Below are positions 1 through 8,845 of a stretch of DNA of 64,000 bases, piece by piece (positions within the stretch are counted from its first letter, which is position 1; every line of letters begins with the position of its first letter). A program made the position numbers and the translations under genes. The notes under the pieces are model-generated. The model was not told where the DNA came from, ran no database searches, and saw nothing but the letters and a program-made list of their open reading frames with translations. Origin of the DNA: Paulinella micropora (lineage: Eukaryota; Cercozoa; Imbricatea; Euglyphida); the NCBI GenBank assembly GCA_009731375.1, contig BJOX01000032.1, positions 679,279-743,278 on the forward strand, read 5' to 3'.

Positions 1-7
1 GTGGGTG

Positions 8-646
8 CTAAGAGAAGATGTTGCCTAGCGCTAGGTCACGGATGGCCCTTCTGAGCGCGGGTACCTCCTGGGGCACTGCCTCCAGCCTCGCGATGACGTA
101 GCCCCAGCTCTCTCGGCCTTTGACCCACCCGTCACCGGACCCGTCAAAGTCCTGATCCACAAAGTAGAAGAGCGCTGCCAGGGGATGAGAGAAGGAGCCG
201 TCCGCTCCCTCGTCGTCGTCGCTCTCGCACTCTTTCTCCCCCTTTGGCTCCAGGTCCCGCAGGATCTCCTGTGTGTCCCATTGGTCTGCCTCCCCGGTCC
301 CAAAGTGGAGCAGGCACGCCATCACCTCAGCCAGGACCTTTTGCTGCCACTGGGCTTTGAGCCGGGCGAGATAGGCTGCCAGGTGTGGCTGTCGGTGCAC
401 CTCGGCGGTGGCGCGGGCAAACTTCATTTCGGCACGGGCCCGGCGACCAAAGACAGCTTTGCGCCGCTTGAGGGGTGGCGGGGGTGTGGAGGGGCGGGCG
501 TCTGCGCCACGGCGCTTCTGACCCGCCGGCACCGGGGCGCCGGACGGGGCGTCGGCCAGTGTGCCGGCCAGCGTCCGCGCCGCCGCGGTCGGAGACGGAA
601 GAGGGGTCGGGGGGAGCAAGTCGGCGGTACACGAGAGGGTAGACAT
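8..646 (-). CDS. Hypothetical protein with basic and acidic patches
   Basis: I do not recognise this 212-residue protein. The start is the ATG at 644-646 and the stop is TAG. The first 55 residues are Pro/Ala/Thr-rich and probably disordered. A basic patch (PLKRRKAVFGRRAR) near residue 60 looks like a nuclear localisation signal. A helical stretch follows, then an acidic run (ECESDDDEGAD) and a C-terminal part rich in aromatic residues that looks folded. It is divergently placed to the gene at 1115, separated by about 470 bp of extremely GC-rich repeat DNA. No enzyme motif is visible; a nuclear role is inferred from the basic patch only. A longer reading to 1225 needs a GTG start and runs through low-complexity repeats, so I rejected it. 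Confidence 0.55.
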   Translation of the reverse strand: MSTLSCTADLLPPTPLPSPTAAARTLAGTLADAPSGAPVPAGQKRRGADARPSTPPPPLKRRKAVFGRRARAEMKFARATAEVHRQPHLAAYLARLKAQWQQKVLAEVMACLLHFGTGEADQWDTQEILRDLEPKGEKECESDDDEGADGSFSHPLAALFYFVDQDFDGSGDGWVKGRESWGYVIARLEAVPQEVPALRRAIRDLALGNIFS

Positions 647-1114
647 AGGCTCTGCCTCCAGCGAGTGGAATTGAATTGTGGCCGAGGACGGGGAGCTGGC
701 GTCCCCCCCCCCGGCGCAGCGTCGCGCGCCCGGCCTCGCGCGTCCGCCGCCGCGCTGGCGAGCCCCCCCCCCCGTCCGGGCCCACGGGCGCCCGCGGTCG
801 CCCGCCATCCCCCCCCCCCTCGGACGGGGGGGGGGGCCCACGCGGCGCCGCCCGTGGCACGCGTGCCACCGAGGGGGGCACGCGGCGCCGCCCGTGGCAC
901 GCGTGCCACCGAGGGGGGCACGCGGCGCCGCCCGTGGCACGCGGCGCCCCCGAGGGGGGGCACGCGGCGCCGTTCGCTTTCCCCCTCTCCCCGGCCCCCC
1001 GCGGTGCGTGCGCGCCCTGGCGCAGGGAGGGTAGCGGACAGCGCGGGGGTACAGTCTACCCCACAAAGCACGAGCGGCCGAAGCCGCCCAAGCCAGCACC
1101 GGCCGAAGCCGCTC
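647..1114. other. Divergent intergenic region, extreme GC
   Basis: This separates two divergent genes and probably contains both promoters. It contains runs of C and G and the tandem repeat at 841-973. No TATA-like box is obvious. Open frames through it on both strands are by-products of the near absence of A and T. Confidence 0.5.
841..973. repeat. 40-bp GC-rich tandem repeat, about 3.3 copies
   Basis: Units start at 841, 881 and 921 with a partial unit at 963. The first two are identical over 40 bp (beginning CGCGGCGCCGCCCGTGGCAC) and the third has diverged in its second half. The core CACGCGTGCCACC with GTGGCACGCGTGCCAC is nearly palindromic, so each unit can form a hairpin. Confidence 0.85.
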
Positions 1115-2467
1115 ATGTCTAGCGCTGCCGGACTTAGCGACCTCGGCGGCGGCTCCGCGCCCGCGGAGGAGGACGTGCCCCACTCGAGCTTCTGGGCCAG
1201 GTACTTCCAAGCCGTGATAACCCACGAGCTGAAAAGTCGGAAGAAGCGGGGCCGCCTCGCGGCCTATGCCGGCCCGGGGACGCCCCCGAAGCGCCGAGCG
1301 TTTTCCCGGACCAGGTGGCCCCTGCGCCCCGGCCCGCAGGACTGTTTCCTGGCGGCCAGGCTAGTGTCCCTCAACAAGGCGGCTCTCACCGCGGCGATCG
1401 GCGCCCAGGCCTCGTGCACCCCGGCCGCGGTGGCGGACTGTATGCTGGCGGTGGGCTCGCACCACGCGCTGTCGACGGGCTGCGCGCCCGACCCCAGCGC
1501 CACGGACAAGCTGGTGGCCTTCTTTGCCGGCGTGCTGCAGCACCGGGCCACCAGGGCCCACCCCCGCTGCACGGGGCCCAAGCCGCACGGCAGCGCCCCG
1601 CGGTGCGGCTGCGCCTTCCGGCACAACGCCCTGGGGCGGGCCCTGGCATTCAGCGCCTGGCCTGCCTGCAGCTTGGGGCAGGACAACCTCGGTCGCTGCC
1701 TGGAGCTGCTGCGACAGGCCGGAGCGGAGGCTGTGCGCCACTCGCTCGAGCCCGTGTTTCACGGCCTGGCCCACGACGAAGCGCGGCGCAGGCAGGACGA
1801 ACTAAGCTCCGAGTGCTCGTTCGCCCTGTTGGCGCTGGGGGCCAGGCCACTGGACGCGCTGTGGCTGTGGTACGACGGACAATTCTGCCCGGCCCAACTA
1901 GATTCGCTTACGGGCCAGAGCCGGCGCCACGAACTCACGGTGCGGCTGCGTGTCCTCGAGCCGGGCGACGGGCCCGGCCCGCACTCTGCCGCTGGCAGCC
2001 AGGCTCTGCCCCCGGCGGACACGGCGCTGCTCCTCGACGCCCTGGCCCCTTCTTCGCCGAGCGCCGCGTCCGGGCTACGCGACGTGCTAGCGTCCGCGGT
2101 ACAGCGGGCCGGGACCCGCTACGTCCTGCGCTCCTTTCGGGTGCGCCCCAACTACGACGGAGTGCCCGTCTCTGCCCCCGCCGCCGCCGAATGGCCTGAG
2201 CACTTTGCCCAGAGCTTCGAGGTGATGGAGCTCGCGGGGGCGAGAGAGCAGCCGGAGGGCCGGGGGGCGCTGTGCCTGCCCGCGCACGCCCGCCAGCAGC
2301 CCTTCCACCGCTTCTTTCGTCAGTACCTAGACCCGCACCTCCGCCACGTGCGGCGCGACTGGCCGGTGGCGCTGTCGGTGCTCGTGGGCTCGTATTGTTT
2401 CGGGGGAGGGGGGATCCACGGCAAGAGCAGGCTCGAGGAGGGCTCCCGCCCCCGGTCGGGTGGTTAG
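1115..2467 (+). CDS. Hypothetical protein, 450 aa
   Basis: I do not recognise this protein. The chosen start is the ATG at 1115, just after the low-complexity upstream region; the frame is open back to 185 but that part is repeat-encoded. The protein is Ala/Arg/Leu-rich with a scattering of Cys (for example CTPAAVADC and RCGCAF) and no predicted membrane segment. Its composition is uneven in the way of a folded protein rather than a shadow frame: aromatic residues cluster in FWARYFQAV, LDALWLWYDGQF and FHRFFRQYLDPHLRHVRRDW. The stop is TAG. An AATAAA signal lies about 135 bp downstream at 2601, which supports a eukaryotic or eukaryote-virus transcript. No introns are evident. Confidence 0.6.
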   Translation: MSSAAGLSDLGGGSAPAEEDVPHSSFWARYFQAVITHELKSRKKRGRLAAYAGPGTPPKRRAFSRTRWPLRPGPQDCFLAARLVSLNKAALTAAIGAQASCTPAAVADCMLAVGSHHALSTGCAPDPSATDKLVAFFAGVLQHRATRAHPRCTGPKPHGSAPRCGCAFRHNALGRALAFSAWPACSLGQDNLGRCLELLRQAGAEAVRHSLEPVFHGLAHDEARRRQDELSSECSFALLALGARPLDALWLWYDGQFCPAQLDSLTGQSRRHELTVRLRVLEPGDGPGPHSAAGSQALPPADTALLLDALAPSSPSAASGLRDVLASAVQRAGTRYVLRSFRVRPNYDGVPVSAPAAAEWPEHFAQSFEVMELAGAREQPEGRGALCLPAHARQQPFHRFFRQYLDPHLRHVRRDWPVALSVLVGSYCFGGGGIHGKSRLEEGSRPRSGG

Positions 2468-2600
2468 CCACGAACGTCCGGCCGAGCACTGACTCACTAG
2501 CAGCTTCCGTGCACCCCCCCCCCCCGCGTCCGGAGGGTTCGGTGCCGGGGGGGGGGCTCGCCCGGCCACTCCGCCGGCCCCTTTCTTTTCGGTTGGTGTC

Positions 2601-2606
2601 AATAAA
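2601..2606 (+). terminator. Poly(A) signal AATAAA for the 1115-2467 gene
   Basis: Canonical AATAAA about 135 nt after the stop codon, followed by a GT-rich stretch (GTGGACTGTCTGTGTTTTCTG) of the kind expected downstream of a cleavage site. Confidence 0.65.
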
Positions 2607-2716
2607 ATTCAGGGCGTGGACTGTCTGTGTTTTCTGATCCCGTGCGGCCGGGGACGTCACCGGAAGAAGCTCCGTCTCGTCCGCGCGGTGGCGCTCTGCA
2701 CCCGTCACGCCCTTGA

Positions 2717-2989
2717 CATGCGGCGCGTCTCAATCACAAGAATTGGCGGCCGAACGAAAAAATAACGCGGGCCAAAGACAGCGAAATCGCGCGACTAAAC
2801 GAAGAACTAGCGAAACGCGACGACCATATCTTTTTGATTATGGGCGACATAGCCCCTGGTGAAAACCCCATAGAAATGTTTATGAACTTGAAGAAAAAAT
2901 ATTGCGAACTTGAAAAGCGATATGCGGAAGTGTCCGAATGCCTAGAACAGATCCAAATGATTTCGACCAAAAGGAGAAAGATTGAATAA
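2717..2989 (+). pseudogene. Coiled-coil ORF fragment in AT-rich island
   Basis: This frame is open from the TGA at 2714 to the TAA at 2987 and looks coding: charged heptad-like sequence (SEIARLNEELAKRDDHIF), then MGDIAPGENPIEMF, a second coiled-coil stretch (KKKYCELEKRYAEVSECLEQ) and a basic tail (STKRRKIE). The first in-frame ATG is about two-fifths of the way in (near 2838), so the 5-prime part is either lost or starts elsewhere. Base composition and codon use (A/T-ending codons) are unlike every neighbour, which use G/C-ending codons almost only. I do not recognise the family. It looks like the C-terminal remnant of a gene from an AT-rich genome. It overlaps the opposite-strand ORF at 2880-3119 tail to tail. 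Confidence 0.5.
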
Positions 2990-3119
2990 GTGTATAATCA
3001 CAGCAATCGTAGCAATCGTAGCAATCGTAGCAATCATCGTAATCGCCAAAAATACTAACTTCGCAAATATTTTCTTTCCAACACATCCATATTTCTTCGT
3101 CTTCATCATCTCCGCTCAT
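2880..3119 (-). CDS. Small acidic Cys/Tyr-repeat ORF in AT-rich island
   Basis: A 79-residue ORF with an ATG start at 3117-3119. The start is acidic (MSGDDEDEEIW), followed by Trp/Cys residues and a short repeat of DCY units encoded by tandem 9-bp repeats (3006-3038). It is preceded 34 nt upstream by an AAAATTGA box on the same strand (3154-3161) and by an AT-rich TATA-like stretch. The C-terminal third overlaps the plus-strand coiled-coil fragment, so the true end may be different. The family is unknown. Confidence 0.4.
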   Translation of the reverse strand: MSGDDEDEEIWMCWKENICEVSIFGDYDDCYDCYDCYDCCDYTLIQSFSFWSKSFGSVLGIRTLPHIAFQVRNIFSSSS

Positions 3120-3153
3120 TTTTTGGCGACTATTTTATATATTAAATAGTAAT

Positions 3154-3161
3154 TCAATTTT
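3154..3161 (-). promoter_or_regulatory. AAAATTGA box, minus strand
   Basis: The octamer AAAATTGA is read on the minus strand 34 nt before the ATG of the 2880-3119 ORF, with a TATATAAAA-type stretch between. AAAATTGA is the known early-promoter motif of mimivirus relatives. Function here is inference; AT-rich DNA can give such an octamer by chance. Confidence 0.35.
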
Positions 3162-3197
3162 GCTCTTATTATAAAAATAATGATAATACTTAATTAT

Positions 3198-3205
3198 AAA
3201 ATTGA
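3198..3205 (+). promoter_or_regulatory. AAAATTGA box, plus strand
   Basis: Second copy of the same octamer, on the plus strand, 30 nt before an ATG at 3236. That ATG opens a frame which leaves the AT-rich island within about 30 bp and then runs as a shadow of the 3507 gene, so the original downstream gene seems to have been cut off. Together with the box at 3154 it makes a divergent promoter pair about 36 bp apart. Confidence 0.3.
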
Positions 3206-3506
3206 ATTTTTTCAATAGAAACATATCTTTAAATTATGCAGGAGTTTGATTGGAGGCAAACTTACTGTAAGCCAAGGAGCGGGACAAGAGAGAAGGGGAT
3301 ACCAGGGAGGAGAGGGGGGTCCTCCTCCCCTTCCCTTCCTTCCTCCCCCCGCGGCACCCGCCCGCTCTCCCCAGACCGCCTGCCCCGTGCCGACACCTAC
3401 CTGCCACCCCCCCCCGGCTTGGAGGCGCTCGCGCCGGAACCCCACCCCACCCCGTGGCGAGGAGACGCTCGCGCCAGAGTTTTACCTCCCGGGCCCTACG
3501 CCCCCA

Positions 3507-5672
3507 ATGTTCCGCGCCGCCGGGCCGGCCCCGCCTGGGGCGCCCGGGTTGCGTACCAAGCGGGAGGCGGCGCTGGAGGTAGCGGCCGAACACATCCGTG
3601 GCACGGGCCTGCTCTCCGGGCCGGACCTGCTGCACCTGCGGCTCAGCGGCGCCTCCCGCACCCAGCTGGACGACGCCAGGCTGCTCCTGCTGCTCCGCCT
3701 AGTGCGCCGGGTGGTCCTGTCGTACCTGCTGTTTTGTTACGCCCTGGACCGGTCCGGGTGGACCAGCCTGTGCAGCCGGCTAGCGTCCCTGCGCGGAGAG
3801 GCGGTGGGCCTGCGCGGGCGCCGGACGCCGGGCGGCCTGCAGTTCCTGTCTGTCCTAGACAGGGCCGGGCTGCCGCCGGCGGAGCGCGACCGGCTCACCG
3901 ACGAGTACTACGCCGCGCTGTGCCACCGGGTGGGTGTGGCAGGGACACCCCCCCCGCCACCCGCGGGCCCGGCCCTCGGCCACCGCCCGGCCCTCGGCCA
4001 CGCGTGGGGAGCCTGCCTCCGCGCGGACGGCGCGGCCCCCACCGCCGTGTTCGTTGCGCACGTCCGGGGGCTGCTGGCGCTCTTGCCGGACCGGGGGTGC
4101 TGGGGCGCGGCGAAAGGCCGCGCGCAGCGCCTGCTGAGAGTACAGCGCGCCTTTACCCCCGCCGTGTGGTGCAGCTGGCTCGCGAAGGGTTGGTTCCGCC
4201 GCCTGGAGCTCGACTGCCGCGCGGCCCAGCCGACCGCCGGCCGGGCCTACGTGTCCGACTTTTTGCGGCAGCTGTGCGAGTGCCCCCCCGGCGGGGCCGG
4301 CCACTTCTTCCGGCCCGGCCTGGTGGAGAAGTTGCACGTCCGCGGTGGGGGCGGGGTGGATGTCCAGGCCTTGTTCACTCTGCTGCCGACCGCCTTCGGC
4401 CGGCTCCGCACCCTGTGGCTCCAGTGCACGGACGCGGCGGCCGGCGGGGCGCGCCCGGACTGGGCGCTTGCCTCGGACACCCTGCTGGACTGTCGTGTGT
4501 CGCTGCGCCCCCGCCCCGGCCCGGGCCGCGTCGCCCGCTGGTGGCGGAGGGCGGCGCCGGCGGCCCGCGCCCCCGACACCACCCTGGTGCTACCACGAGC
4601 GCACACGGTCGTGTTTTTGTGCCCGGAGCCACCGCCCCTGAAGCTGTGCCTGCGGGGCTGCCAGCGCCCGCGGTTTGTCTCCACCACCGCCGAGAACCTG
4701 TGGTTCGAAGACTGCGGCTTGTCTACTCTGAAGGGCCTGCTCCTCCCGACGTTCGCCGCTGCACGGGCGCCCCGGCCGGCCGGGGTCGTGCTGGTAGACT
4801 GCCAGCGCCTGGCGGAAACCAAGGTAGGCTGGGGCCTGCCCAGCCTCACCGTCCGGGGCCAGTGCGCTCTCACGGTCATCGAAGACGACGACGGCGACTC
4901 GCAGACCCAGTACGACTTGACGGCCGCGCTGGGCGCCGTGGACGGCCAGGACGAACTGGGCCTCCGTTTTCTGTCGCCGCAGCACACCTCGCTGCTAGGG
5001 GTGGGCCCGGAGCGGGCGGGGCGCCTCCGCGTCCACCCGGGCCGCGCGCCCCGCGAGTTGTGGCTCCTGGGGCTGGCGCCCACCGCACAGGCGCCCCTGC
5101 TGCTGCCGGCCGCCCCGCCGGCCTTCTTCCGGCACACACTGCTGCACTGCCAGGGGCTGCACTGGCCGCGCGGGCTGGACCACGATCTCTTGGCCCGCGG
5201 CTACCACCAGCCCTGGGCGGGGGTCTCGCTCGGGCGGCCGGACCGCCTGGCCTGCCTACAGACCGCCCGGCCCTGGCTGGCCCCGGAGGTAGCTTGCGAG
5301 GTCCGGGGCGCCCTGTGGCAAGCGCTGCGCAGCCCGCGGGGGCTGGCGCTGCCGTGCGTGCAGCGTGTGCTGCTGGGCGCCGGGCCCCTGAGCCCTCCCG
5401 ACCCGGCGTGGCTGTTGCGGCTCTGCCCCCTGAACCGGGTAGTCCTGCTGCGGGGTGCGGGGGGGCTGGGCTGCCGGCGGCTCACGCTGTGTGCGCCGGT
5501 GGGCGCACCGCCCGTGCGGCTGTACCTGCTGCACTGCGGCAACTCCCCGCCCCTCGTCTGTGTGCGCGGCAGCGACGGGGGGGCGCGAAACGTGGAGGTG
5601 CGCTGGTCGGGCGGGAGCCCGTCGTCCGCGCTCGCCCGCGCCCGCGTAGTCTACACCGGCCCGGGGGCTTAA
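3507..5672 (+). CDS. Large hypothetical protein, possibly LRR-like
   Basis: A 721-residue protein, not recognised. I chose the ATG at 3507 because the frame upstream (open to 3246) is Pro-rich low complexity just after the AT-rich island. The N-terminal 100 residues are helical and Leu/Arg-rich (RLLLLLRLVRRVVLSYLLFC could be one hydrophobic helix). The rest shows repeated short strand-like Leu motifs with Cys, such as LWLQCTD, KLCLRGCQ, LWFEDCGLS and LYLLHCGN. That spacing recalls leucine-rich or beta-solenoid repeats as in the F-box/LRR protein at 31774, but I cannot assign a family. The stop is TAA at 5670-5672. The next gene is convergent and ends about 400 bp away. Confidence 0.6.
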   Translation: MFRAAGPAPPGAPGLRTKREAALEVAAEHIRGTGLLSGPDLLHLRLSGASRTQLDDARLLLLLRLVRRVVLSYLLFCYALDRSGWTSLCSRLASLRGEAVGLRGRRTPGGLQFLSVLDRAGLPPAERDRLTDEYYAALCHRVGVAGTPPPPPAGPALGHRPALGHAWGACLRADGAAPTAVFVAHVRGLLALLPDRGCWGAAKGRAQRLLRVQRAFTPAVWCSWLAKGWFRRLELDCRAAQPTAGRAYVSDFLRQLCECPPGGAGHFFRPGLVEKLHVRGGGGVDVQALFTLLPTAFGRLRTLWLQCTDAAAGGARPDWALASDTLLDCRVSLRPRPGPGRVARWWRRAAPAARAPDTTLVLPRAHTVVFLCPEPPPLKLCLRGCQRPRFVSTTAENLWFEDCGLSTLKGLLLPTFAAARAPRPAGVVLVDCQRLAETKVGWGLPSLTVRGQCALTVIEDDDGDSQTQYDLTAALGAVDGQDELGLRFLSPQHTSLLGVGPERAGRLRVHPGRAPRELWLLGLAPTAQAPLLLPAAPPAFFRHTLLHCQGLHWPRGLDHDLLARGYHQPWAGVSLGRPDRLACLQTARPWLAPEVACEVRGALWQALRSPRGLALPCVQRVLLGAGPLSPPDPAWLLRLCPLNRVVLLRGAGGLGCRRLTLCAPVGAPPVRLYLLHCGNSPPLVCVRGSDGGARNVEVRWSGGSPSSALARARVVYTGPGA

Positions 5673-6067
5673 GGCCTGACGGAGCAAAGGGTTCTGGCGC
5701 TGCCATAGCCCCTGGTTGTATTCCGGTGGCCGGGGTGCTAAGGCTAACCAGGTTTCTGTTGCAGAGCCTGACTTTTAAGAACTCGCGGCAAACCACTGGG
5801 GGGAGGACGAGGCGCCAGACCCCTTTTGGCTTCCTGTCTAATATCGGGACTCCCCCCCCCGGGGGGCGGCGTGCACAGCCCTCTTTTCTCCTTCCTCTCC
5901 TCACTCGCCGCTCACGCTGTCCAGCTGACCGACTCCCGGAGCAAAGGAGCAGGGGCCTTCTGCTTGTAAGCTCTCTAACCGCGCGTCCGGCGAGGGAAGC
6001 CCCTAGGCCAGCTAGTGCTAGCCCAACCGGGGGTGCCCCGCGGGTCCCCCGCGGGTCCCCCCACGGG
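5673..6067. other. Intergenic region between convergent genes
   Basis: About 395 bp between two convergent stops. There is a short direct repeat of CGCGGGTCCCC near 6039-6060. No AATAAA is seen on either strand and no gene is recognised. Confidence 0.5.
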
Positions 6068-8602
6068 CTATGGCAGACTGGCACAGTAGGTCTGCCGGTC
6101 TTGCTGGTTTGTGGTCGTAAAGCTACCGGCGCCATACGCTTGCTGGCAAGCCACGTACGGCAACTGGGCGAACGTGAACCAGCCCGACTGCACGAAATCC
6201 TGACAGACTTCCAGTAAAAACGCCGGCACATCCCAGGCGCTCAGGTCCTGGTTGAAGGCACAGGCGCCGTCGAAGATGTGGCGGTTGCTGGCCCACATGT
6301 TATCACCTCTGTGAAGTGACCGCACGTCCCAGCCGCTGAGATCCTGGTTGAAGGCCTTGGCGTTGGCAAACTGGTAGCCTATGTCGTACACCGTTGACAT
6401 ATTCCAGGCGCCCAGGGGCTGGTTGAACTTGCGAGTATTCTTAAACATGCTTATCATGCTGCTGCTCGGGGCTGCAATCCTCCAGCCAGCTAAGGGCTGG
6501 TTAAATTCTTGCGCGTCGTGGAACATGGAGTCGAAATACTGGACCTGACTTACGTCCCAGCTGCTAATGTCCTGATTAAATTTTTTCGTCTCCGCAAACA
6601 TCCGGTAGAGACTCGTGGCATGCCTGGTGTTCCAGTGTGCCAGGGGCTGGTTGAAATCTCTGGCAGCCTCGAACGTGCGTTTAAACGACTGAACGTTACT
6701 AACGTCCAGCGCGCTGAGGTCCGCGTTGAAGACCCGCGTGTTCGCAAAGACCGAATCCATGTTTGTCACCCCGGTAGTATTCCAGAACAAGGGCTGGTTA
6801 AAAGCCCAGGCGGAATAAAGCAAGGCAAAGAGATTGCCGGACAGAGGTATGTCCCAGTGCCCAATGTCCCCCGTCAGAGCTCGGTAGTTATACAAGAGGC
6901 TTCTGAAGTCGTCGAGGTGGGCAAAGGCGCGGGTGCCCTGGATCGGGGCCAAGTAGGTACACTGGGTCTGGTACGACCAGTTGTCGATTGCACCGGCGTT
7001 GAAGAGCCAGTTGTACCGCGGATCACTGGGAGAAGAAGCATACCAGGAAGAGAACCTCGATGTCATGCTTACCTGGCCCCAGCTGGACACCTCTAGGATA
7101 CGCACGCATTTATGGGTAAAGCCCTGCAGGCCGTCCAACACGCCACGGAGGCGCAGTTGGCGTGGCAGGTAAGGTGCCGAGCTGACGGGCGAGGCGCACG
7201 TGCTCGTGCCGGCTGCCTGCTGGCAGGACACGAAGCCCCCGCCCAGCCCGAAGTCGACCGAGAAGCTGTGGCTACCCGCCGTCTGGCCGTTGACGCCCGC
7301 CACGCCCGGGTCCAGGAACTGCAAGGCGGGACGATACGAGCCACCACAGTCTGAGGTGGTCTGGTAACGCAGGATCAGGTCATCGTGAGCAGAACCACAA
7401 GCCGAGGCCAGGCCCGCGGTCCGCTGCAGCCTCGTGCCGCGCAGCGCGTTCGTGCAGTCGCTCTCGGAGAACGCCCCCGGCAGCGACTGCCACCACGACG
7501 GCAGGCCGTGGCTAAAGTTGGTCGCGCCGGCGAACATGAGGCGGTAGTCCAGGAGCCCCGACACGTGCCAGCCGTTCAGGTCCCGGTCGAAGCCCACCGC
7601 GTGGCTGAAGGCGCCCGTGGCGTTGACCAGCGCACTCGTGGTCCAGCCCTCCACGCCTACAAAGCGGCCCCCGGTCTGCGCGAAAGCAAACGACAGGTCG
7701 CGCACGGCGCCCACCTGCCATTGCGCGAGGCCCTGGGGCTCCGCCAGGAAGGACTCGGCAAACACGTAGCCGAGGTCCTCTACCTGGCTCGTGTCCAGCG
7801 CCGACACGTCCAGGGCCCCGGCCAGCGAGTCCAACCCGCTGAAGGACCGGTACAGTGACGTCAGGCCCGGCGCGGGCGGCAGGGGCGCCACGTACGTCAG
7901 CGACGCCAGGTTCTGCAAGTGGCGGCCCGCCGTCGGGTGCAGCTCGATTTGCCCCCAGCGGCGAATGGCGGTCAGAGCAGCGCCCGGCTCTTCGCCTGGC
8001 TGTTGTTCGCCGCCACCGCAGAAGCAGCAGACCTGCGGAGCGTCCAGCCCCAGCGTGCCCTGGTTCTGGGCGCCCACGTACCAATTACACATGCCGTTGC
8101 CACCCAACAGCGAGGACCAGGAGCTAAACACCTCGTACTTGGCCTCGCCCGCGTACATAAGGCACGTATTCGCAAACCCATCGTTCCACGCACCAGCGAA
8201 GTAGTCCCGGCAGACCGTGGTCGTAGCAAACAGCATGCTCCAGCCCAGGACCGGGCCCGACAGCTCGAGGGAGTACGTGCCGGGGTTAGCGTACGTGTGG
8301 TTGCACGGCGCGCCGTCGTGCTGGCAGTACCCGGGCGCCGAGCCATCGCCCCAAGCCACCGTGTAGCCGGCGGCCAGCTGCTGGCCCGTCCGGCGCCTGG
8401 CCAAGCCAAGGCCGCTGGCCGGGATAGTGTACTGGGCCCCGCTGACCGTCACGTTGATTTCTAGCAGCGCCGTCGCCGGGCCAGGCGCCGGGCTAGGTGA
8501 GGCCGTGCTCGCACCGGATGGGTGATAGGGGCAGACACCCCGGGCCAGGGTTGCCCACCAGGCCAACAGAACCCACAGCTGCGCTGTGCTCCGCCAGGGC
8601 AT
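6068..8602 (-). CDS. Secreted BspA-like (DUF285) surface protein
   Basis: An 844-residue protein beginning at the ATG at 8600-8602 with a clear signal peptide (hydrophobic QLWVLLAWWATLARG). Residues about 55-140 contain a PKD-like strand pattern (WGDGS ... HTYANPGTY). A Cys-rich segment follows (CCFCGG). The C-terminal third has seven or eight repeats of the DUF285/BspA type, each carrying a variant of FNQDLSAWDVS followed by a MFANT-like motif. DUF285 repeats are known from bacterial adhesins, Trichomonas and Entamoeba surface proteins, diatoms and some giant viruses; they are thought to mediate adhesion. The stop is TAG. The gene at 17058 shares the signal peptide, WGDGT/HTF domain and degenerate DUF285-like repeats, so the two are paralogues in architecture. 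It is divergent to the gene at 8846 (243 bp apart). Confidence 0.85.
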   Translation of the reverse strand: MPWRSTAQLWVLLAWWATLARGVCPYHPSGASTASPSPAPGPATALLEINVTVSGAQYTIPASGLGLARRRTGQQLAAGYTVAWGDGSAPGYCQHDGAPCNHTYANPGTYSLELSGPVLGWSMLFATTTVCRDYFAGAWNDGFANTCLMYAGEAKYEVFSSWSSLLGGNGMCNWYVGAQNQGTLGLDAPQVCCFCGGGEQQPGEEPGAALTAIRRWGQIELHPTAGRHLQNLASLTYVAPLPPAPGLTSLYRSFSGLDSLAGALDVSALDTSQVEDLGYVFAESFLAEPQGLAQWQVGAVRDLSFAFAQTGGRFVGVEGWTTSALVNATGAFSHAVGFDRDLNGWHVSGLLDYRLMFAGATNFSHGLPSWWQSLPGAFSESDCTNALRGTRLQRTAGLASACGSAHDDLILRYQTTSDCGGSYRPALQFLDPGVAGVNGQTAGSHSFSVDFGLGGGFVSCQQAAGTSTCASPVSSAPYLPRQLRLRGVLDGLQGFTHKCVRILEVSSWGQVSMTSRFSSWYASSPSDPRYNWLFNAGAIDNWSYQTQCTYLAPIQGTRAFAHLDDFRSLLYNYRALTGDIGHWDIPLSGNLFALLYSAWAFNQPLFWNTTGVTNMDSVFANTRVFNADLSALDVSNVQSFKRTFEAARDFNQPLAHWNTRHATSLYRMFAETKKFNQDISSWDVSQVQYFDSMFHDAQEFNQPLAGWRIAAPSSSMISMFKNTRKFNQPLGAWNMSTVYDIGYQFANAKAFNQDLSGWDVRSLHRGDNMWASNRHIFDGACAFNQDLSAWDVPAFLLEVCQDFVQSGWFTFAQLPYVACQQAYGAGSFTTTNQQDRQTYCASLP

Positions 8603-8845
8603 GCTAAGGGTCCTCCTTTGCAAAGACCTACTACTCGCCGCCGCGCTTTTGCCGGCCCTCCCGCAGCCTGGCCTGGAGGAAGGGGAAAAGGAGAGAGAAG
8701 CTGCCCCTCGCCCTCCGCCTCCTGCTCTCCCGGGGGGTCTCTCGCTTCTTCCCCTCGGGGTGGGGAAGGGGGGGCACGGGCGGGGCAGGGGGCGGACAGA
8801 GCCGAGCAACCGGTCATCGCCTGCTCATTCCTCCCCGGCCAAACC

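Noticed and set aside
120-165. EF-hand-like Asp/Gly loop in the 8-646 protein (DQDFDGSGDGWVKGRE)
   Set aside because: Spacing of the calcium-binding residues does not fit the 12-residue loop (no Glu/Asp at position 12) and there is no second hand.
185-1114. Plus-strand N-terminal extension of the 1115-2467 protein
   Set aside because: The frame is open only because the DNA is almost free of A and T; it crosses a tandem repeat and encodes low-complexity Arg/Pro/Ala sequence, and overlaps the real gene at 8-646.
3236-6217. 993-residue plus-strand ORF overlapping the 3507-5672 gene
   Set aside because: Arg/Pro/Ala/Gly-rich shadow frame with no balanced composition; the 3507 frame has Trp, Asp and Leu patterns of a real protein.
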